From assembly GCF_029168945.1 (NCBI RefSeq), contig NC_083603.1, positions 52,090,406 to 52,154,405 of the forward strand: a DNA stretch of 64,000 bases, in the 5' to 3' direction. Shown piece after piece: positions 59,890 through 64,000 of the stretch. Numbering within the stretch: the stretch's first letter is position 1; every line of letters starts with the position of its first letter. The DNA is from Cannabis sativa (Eukaryota > Streptophyta > Magnoliopsida > Rosales > Cannabaceae). A model generated the notes under the pieces. The model saw only the letters and a list, made by a program, of their open reading frames with translations. It ran no database searches and was not told the DNA's origin. A program made the translations under genes and the position numbers.

Positions 59890-62800
59890 TCATGACCCTA
59901 CACCTAGGTTGACATATGACATCAACCTGGATGTTGGGTAAGTGTAAAAACATCCAAGGGATGTACTTTATAATGCCTAAGTGATATTTTGCCATCATTT
60001 AGTTAGTTTTAGTGTCCTGGCAAAGCTGGTCAGCAGTTCTCGGAGTTGTTGCTATTTTGTAGAAATGAGAGACTCGAAACTCTTCACTTCCGGGTGAGCT
60101 AGAAATGAGAAATGTAAAGTTGTGAATTTGACTTCTCTGACTTCATGGATCTTTGTCATTGTGCAAAACTCGACAGACGGTCGAAACGACATCAGTTTCG
60201 AATAAGCAAAGGGAAATTTCATTTTTTGCCCCTAATAAAACCCCCAATATCAAAATTTAGACCCTCTACTAATTTGTACAAATTAATTCCATTGATTACA
60301 TGAACTTCCCAATTTACCCTTGTTTTAAAAAAAATAAAAAAAAATTGTTAAAAACTAAAAAAACTTCCCCCTCTCTCTTCCCTCTCTCTTCCTCTCTCTC
60401 TTGCCTCTCGTGCACCCCTCTCTCTCTCTCTCTAGAAAAAATTGAAAAAACTTCCCTCTCTCTTCCTCGTCGAATGTTTATTTCTCGTTGGGCGGTGGTA
60501 GAAAATCAGAACACACCCCAATCACTCAAGAATCTTACACCATTATGATGGATAACTTGTGTTTTAAGAATTTTGTTAGATTTTATGTAGTTTGCTTTCG
60601 TTATATGTGTCGTATTTGTTAGAACTGGTGTTTTTTGGTCTGAAATGGTAGAGATCTTGCAGATCTGGTTTTCTGTTGAAATCTGGGTTTTCCAGATGTT
60701 ATCGACAGTTTATCGATAGAATATCGATGCTATGTCGATATCCTGCTAAGAAAGGTAAGGGATGACCATTATCGACATGTTGTCGACAGTTTGTCGATAT
60801 CATGTCGATTAAAAAGCAAATTAACATACATAAGTTATTTGAGAATTTATCGACATTCAGTCAAAATTGAAAGTAGTTTGACCAATAAAATTGTCTATGT
60901 TGTTAATGTATATCGATAGGATGTCGTAGGTGTATCGATGGGATGTCGACACAATGAGAATAAAAAAATTTGACCTAAAATGTTGATAATTTGTCGACGG
61001 TATGTCGATATTTTGTCGACAATGTGATTTAACTGCTTTCTGTGTGATAATATCGACCTCATGTCGACATGATGTCGACATTGTGTCGACAATTTTGTTT
61101 GCTAAATAGGCGTGATCATATACTTGGAATATCGACAGCATGTCGACAGTATGTCGATATGTTGGCGACAATGTGATGTAATTGCTTTCTGTGATTGCTA
61201 AGTATGATATCGATTGAATGTCGACATCATGTCGATATTGTGTCGACAAATTCTTAAATAACTTATGTATGTTAATTTGCTTTTTAATCGACATGATATC
61301 GACAAATTGTCGACAACATGTCGATAATGGTCATCCCTGACCTTTCTTAACAGGATATCGACATAGCATCGATATTCTATCGATAAACTGTTGATAACAT
61401 TTGGAAAACCCAGATTTCGACATAAAACTAGATCTACAAGATCTCTACCATTTCAAACAAAAAAAACACCAGTTTCAACAAATACGACACATATAATGAA
61501 AGCAAACTACATAAAGTCTAACAAAATGCTTAAAACACAACTTATCCATTATAATGGTGTAAGATTCTTGAGTGATTGGGGTGTGCTCCGGTTTTTCACC
61601 ACCGCCCACCGAGAAATAAACATTCGACGGGGAAAAGAGAAAGGGAAGAGAGAGAGGGAAGTTTTTTTTTTCAGTTTTTTCTAGAGAGAGAGAGAGGTGC
61701 ACGAGAGGGAAGAGATAGAGGAAGAGAGAGGGAAGTTTTTTAGTTTTTAACAATTTTTTTTAATTTTTTTAAAAAAAAGGGTAAAATGGGAAGTTCATGT
61801 AATCAATGAAATTAATTTGTACAAATTAGTGGAGGGTCTAAATTTTGATATTGGGGGTTTTATTAGGGGCAAAAAGTGAAATTTCCCTAAGCAAAACCCA
61901 ACACACCAGGCCATTGTCAACCTGGGCACTAGGTACTTACTTCTGAGCTCCCAGGATTTTATTTTCATACTTCCATGGCTTCTGAGCTTGAGGATGAGGT
62001 CTCCAACCCTACTTTAACCATTCTGGATTCAATGGTCGCATCGAATTTAACATTTGAGCAATTGAAGGCAGCGTCCCAAGCCGATTGTCAACATGGCCAG
62101 TAGGCCAACACCAAGTCAACCTGGGCGTTGGGCCCTATTTCTAAGGGCTTGGGATTGTAGTTTTCTTCTCGAGATTGCTTGAATCTTTATTATTTCTAAT
62201 GACGAAGAAATTCCTGGAAGACTTTTTGCTGAACTTGATCAAAAACAGCCCAGGTTGACAATATGTCAACCTGGGCGCTGTGTCCCCCTTTTGGCCCTTT
62301 GGAAATTCTGTTTAGTCCCTGGAAATAGTTTAAATCTCAATATTTTTTTAAAAACGAGAAGATGCTAGAAATAATTCTTGAAAAACTCCATTTAAAATGG
62401 CCCAAGTTGAAAAATGTCAACCTGGGCGCAGGGTCATCCCCAAGTGTCAATCTAGGCGTTGGGCCCTATTTTTTATGCCCAGGAATTGTTGTTTTTCCTT
62501 TGAAAGGATCCATTTCCCCATTTTTGATGAAGACAAAGAAGATAAAAAAGTTGAATCGCCGATCTAATACTTGGAAGGTGCCCTGATTGACATATTGTCA
62601 ACCTTGGCGCTGGGTGTTTGGGGCTCTAGGTGCTCAAAAAACAAGTTGCTCTGATTTTGATTTTAATGCCTCAAATATGTCCGTGTTATGTCTAGTTGAT
62701 GTCCCAATCTAAGTTTTGACCTTTTAGCACTAATACAGCCCTAAAAACTGAAACCCTAGTTGGGAATGTTAACTTAGGCGCCGGATGAAACCCTAGGTGC

Positions 62801-63070
62801 CCATGTTGGCTTCTAGATTGCAGGTTTGTGTAATTTTAGCTCTTTCGGTTTGTATTAGGTTGCACCATGTCTTCATGGTACATAATACTAAAAGATAGTG
62901 AGTTGAATTTAAGTTATTGAAGTCTAAACTTCCATCCTGGAGTTCCCAAAATCAACCTAGACGCAGGGCTAGGGACCCCTCTCAGGTCGACTTACTATGA
63001 CTCGGGACTACTCAACCTCGGGATTTCAACTTTCTTGCCACATGTCAAAAGTTTATGTCCATGTCATTAG
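59890..63070. repeat. Degenerate repeat array built on a TGTCAACCTGGGCG motif
   Basis: The phrase TGTCAACCTGGGCGCTGGG or clear variants recurs near 59910, 61915, 62085, 62108, 62264, 62414, 62440, 62593, 62768 and 62947. In the right half the spacing is about 150-180 bp. The unit near 62248-62276 has a perfect 13-bp inverted repeat GCCCAGGTTGACA/TGTCAACCTGGGC with spacer ATA. Between motifs, units share phrases about CTTGGGATTG and CCTTTGGAAATT. The palindromic element at 60211-61887 interrupts it. The right end matches the dispersed repeat at 2460-2700. Confidence 0.6.
60211..61887. mobile_element. Giant palindromic (foldback) DNA element, 1677 bp, with a TCGA-motif core
   Basis: Ends GGGAAATTTCA...TGAAATTTCCC, 8-bp duplication TAAGCAAA on both sides (60203-60210, 61888-61895). 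The two arms, each about 650 bp, are near-perfect reverse complements of each other: leader GCCCCTAATAAAACCCCC, CT-rich block, then a stretch with TTGGGCGGTGGT. The inner part, about 60711-61420, carries about 34 TCGA cores, mostly as (A/G)TCGA(C/T)A. The centre (60870-61230) is two diverged direct copies around AACTGCTTTCTGTG. No transposase. A mobile element with hypertrophied terminal repeats is the best description, hAT-like by duplication length. Confidence 0.85.
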
Positions 63071-64000
63071 GGCTACTCTTGGTGTAAACATTTACCCCCA
63101 AGTTAACTTTACACTTGTGTGAGGTTGACTTAATGACATGAAGGTGGGCATCAATTTTGACAATCTTGGATAATTGTCACTGTTCTTCAAGCATTCCCAG
63201 TGAACTTAGGATTTTGAATCCCCATTCACTGTTGGATAGTGGATTTCAAAATTTTAAGTTGATGACTCCTTGAGTGATTTCCTTTGATTTGAGATACTTC
63301 CGAAATGTGTCAATACTTGACTGTCAACACTTACTCTGATCTTTGGTTATTTTCTTAACATTGAATCTCTTCTCACACTTTTTGTTTATGTGAATATTTA
63401 TAGTCTTTATCTTCTCTTAAGTTGTATTAGTTTCATAGTAGAGGAGGCCTTTGTCAACTCCTTAGCTTTACAGCATAGGAGGCCTTCAACATCCCCTCAG
63501 CTTTGCAGCGCAGGAGGCCTTCAACATTGTTAGGCTATTTTTAGCCTAAGTTTTGGGTCACATTTTATAGTTGTTTTTCTTCTTTATTATTATTTTTGGA
63601 ATAGAATTACGCTTGTTTTCTTTGATTTTAGGTTTCTACACTTGGGATGTATAAATTGGACAAATTTCGGAAAACAGTGATCTATAAAATAGAGAAAATT
63701 TTGAAAGAAAATAAAGCTGAAACTTCAAGCCTAAATTCGACTATGTTCTGATCATATTTTGGAAAAATTTAAAACATAAAAGTTTTAGATCTCTTTTTTA
63801 TCTTTCCAACGCATCTTGAATCAGCTCATTTGAAGTTTGGATGAGAAAGTTATGCTCATTTTACTAAAACAGATCGAAGCAGAAAATTCCATCTCGCCGC
63901 GGCGAGATTTCCATGGCCGCGGCTAGAAAGTCTGGGCAGAAACGTGGTTTTTTGATGCACTTTTGGCCGCGGCGAGCGTCCGTACGGTCAGGGGTATTTT
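63071..64000. other. Repeat-like sequence, possible LTR start near 63518
   Basis: No gene seen. TGTTAGGCTATTTTTAGCC begins at about 63518 and could open an LTR that leaves the window. GC-rich palindromes (CTCGCCGCGGCGAG near 63893, GGCCGCGGC later) stand out in AT-rich surroundings. AGGAGGCCTTCAACAT is repeated three times at 63445-63535. Confidence 0.35.

Noticed and set aside
60857..61294. 145-codon open frame on the minus strand with repeated RH-VDI phrases
   Set aside because: It is a by-product of the TCGA(C/T)A motif array, which reads through in this frame. No conserved domain or plausible start context.
60700..61400. Regularly spaced short repeats resembling a CRISPR array
   Set aside because: Repeats are 6-9 bp with irregular spacing and mirrored on both arms, in a plant genome. 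Not CRISPR.
60211..61887. Assembly fold-back artefact as explanation for the palindrome
   Set aside because: Arms are not identical (substitutions and motif-copy differences), the centre is asymmetric and an 8-bp target duplication is present, all of which favour a real element. Long reads would settle it.

Overview
The window looks like nuclear DNA of a dicot plant: very AT-rich, GT-AG introns, plant-type LINEs with a C-terminal RNase H, Copia elements primed by initiator tRNA-Met, and Mutator-, CACTA- and hAT-like non-autonomous DNA elements. I cannot name the species. It is gene-poor. I can support one host gene, six exons at 52788-55425, encoding an arginine/serine-rich nuclear protein. 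Almost everything else is transposable elements, often nested and mostly dead.

Layout. 1-704: edge of a Gypsy-like LTR. 2993-5550: two related Mutator-like MITEs head to head, one split by a solo LTR. 5801-10478: an old Copia LTR with a 4.1 kb non-coding Copia-type element inserted 9-10 bp from its end. 10729-15752: an intact, very young Copia element (minus strand). 18018-25679: a Copia element with young LTRs but wrecked coding region, itself hit by a solo LTR and a MITE. 27.87-34.11 kb: a nearly intact L1-type LINE. 35635-36661: a small CACTA element. 37.4-42.26 kb: a decayed Copia holding a MITE and a 1.9 kb solo LTR. 43.2-45.6 kb: a MULE transposase remnant next to a second solo LTR of the same 1.9 kb family. 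45.8-52.65 kb: a second, broken LINE containing a 679 bp DNA element. It ends 138 bp before the start codon of the host gene. 55.4-64 kb: intergenic sequence with an Ulp1-protease fragment, a degenerate 150-180 bp repeat array, and inside that array a 1677 bp palindromic element carrying about 34 TCGA cores.

Most element boundaries rest on target-site duplications (TSDs) read directly from the sequence: ATTTA, GAAAT, GTATA, GCCAC, GTAAC, CTTAT, GTTTT, AGG, TTTTAATT, TAAGCAAA and AT-rich 9-10-mers. Family names come from motif recognition without database searches. Both LINEs show the same ORF1-stop/ORF2-start ATGA overlap. The most unusual object is the palindromic element at 60211-61887.
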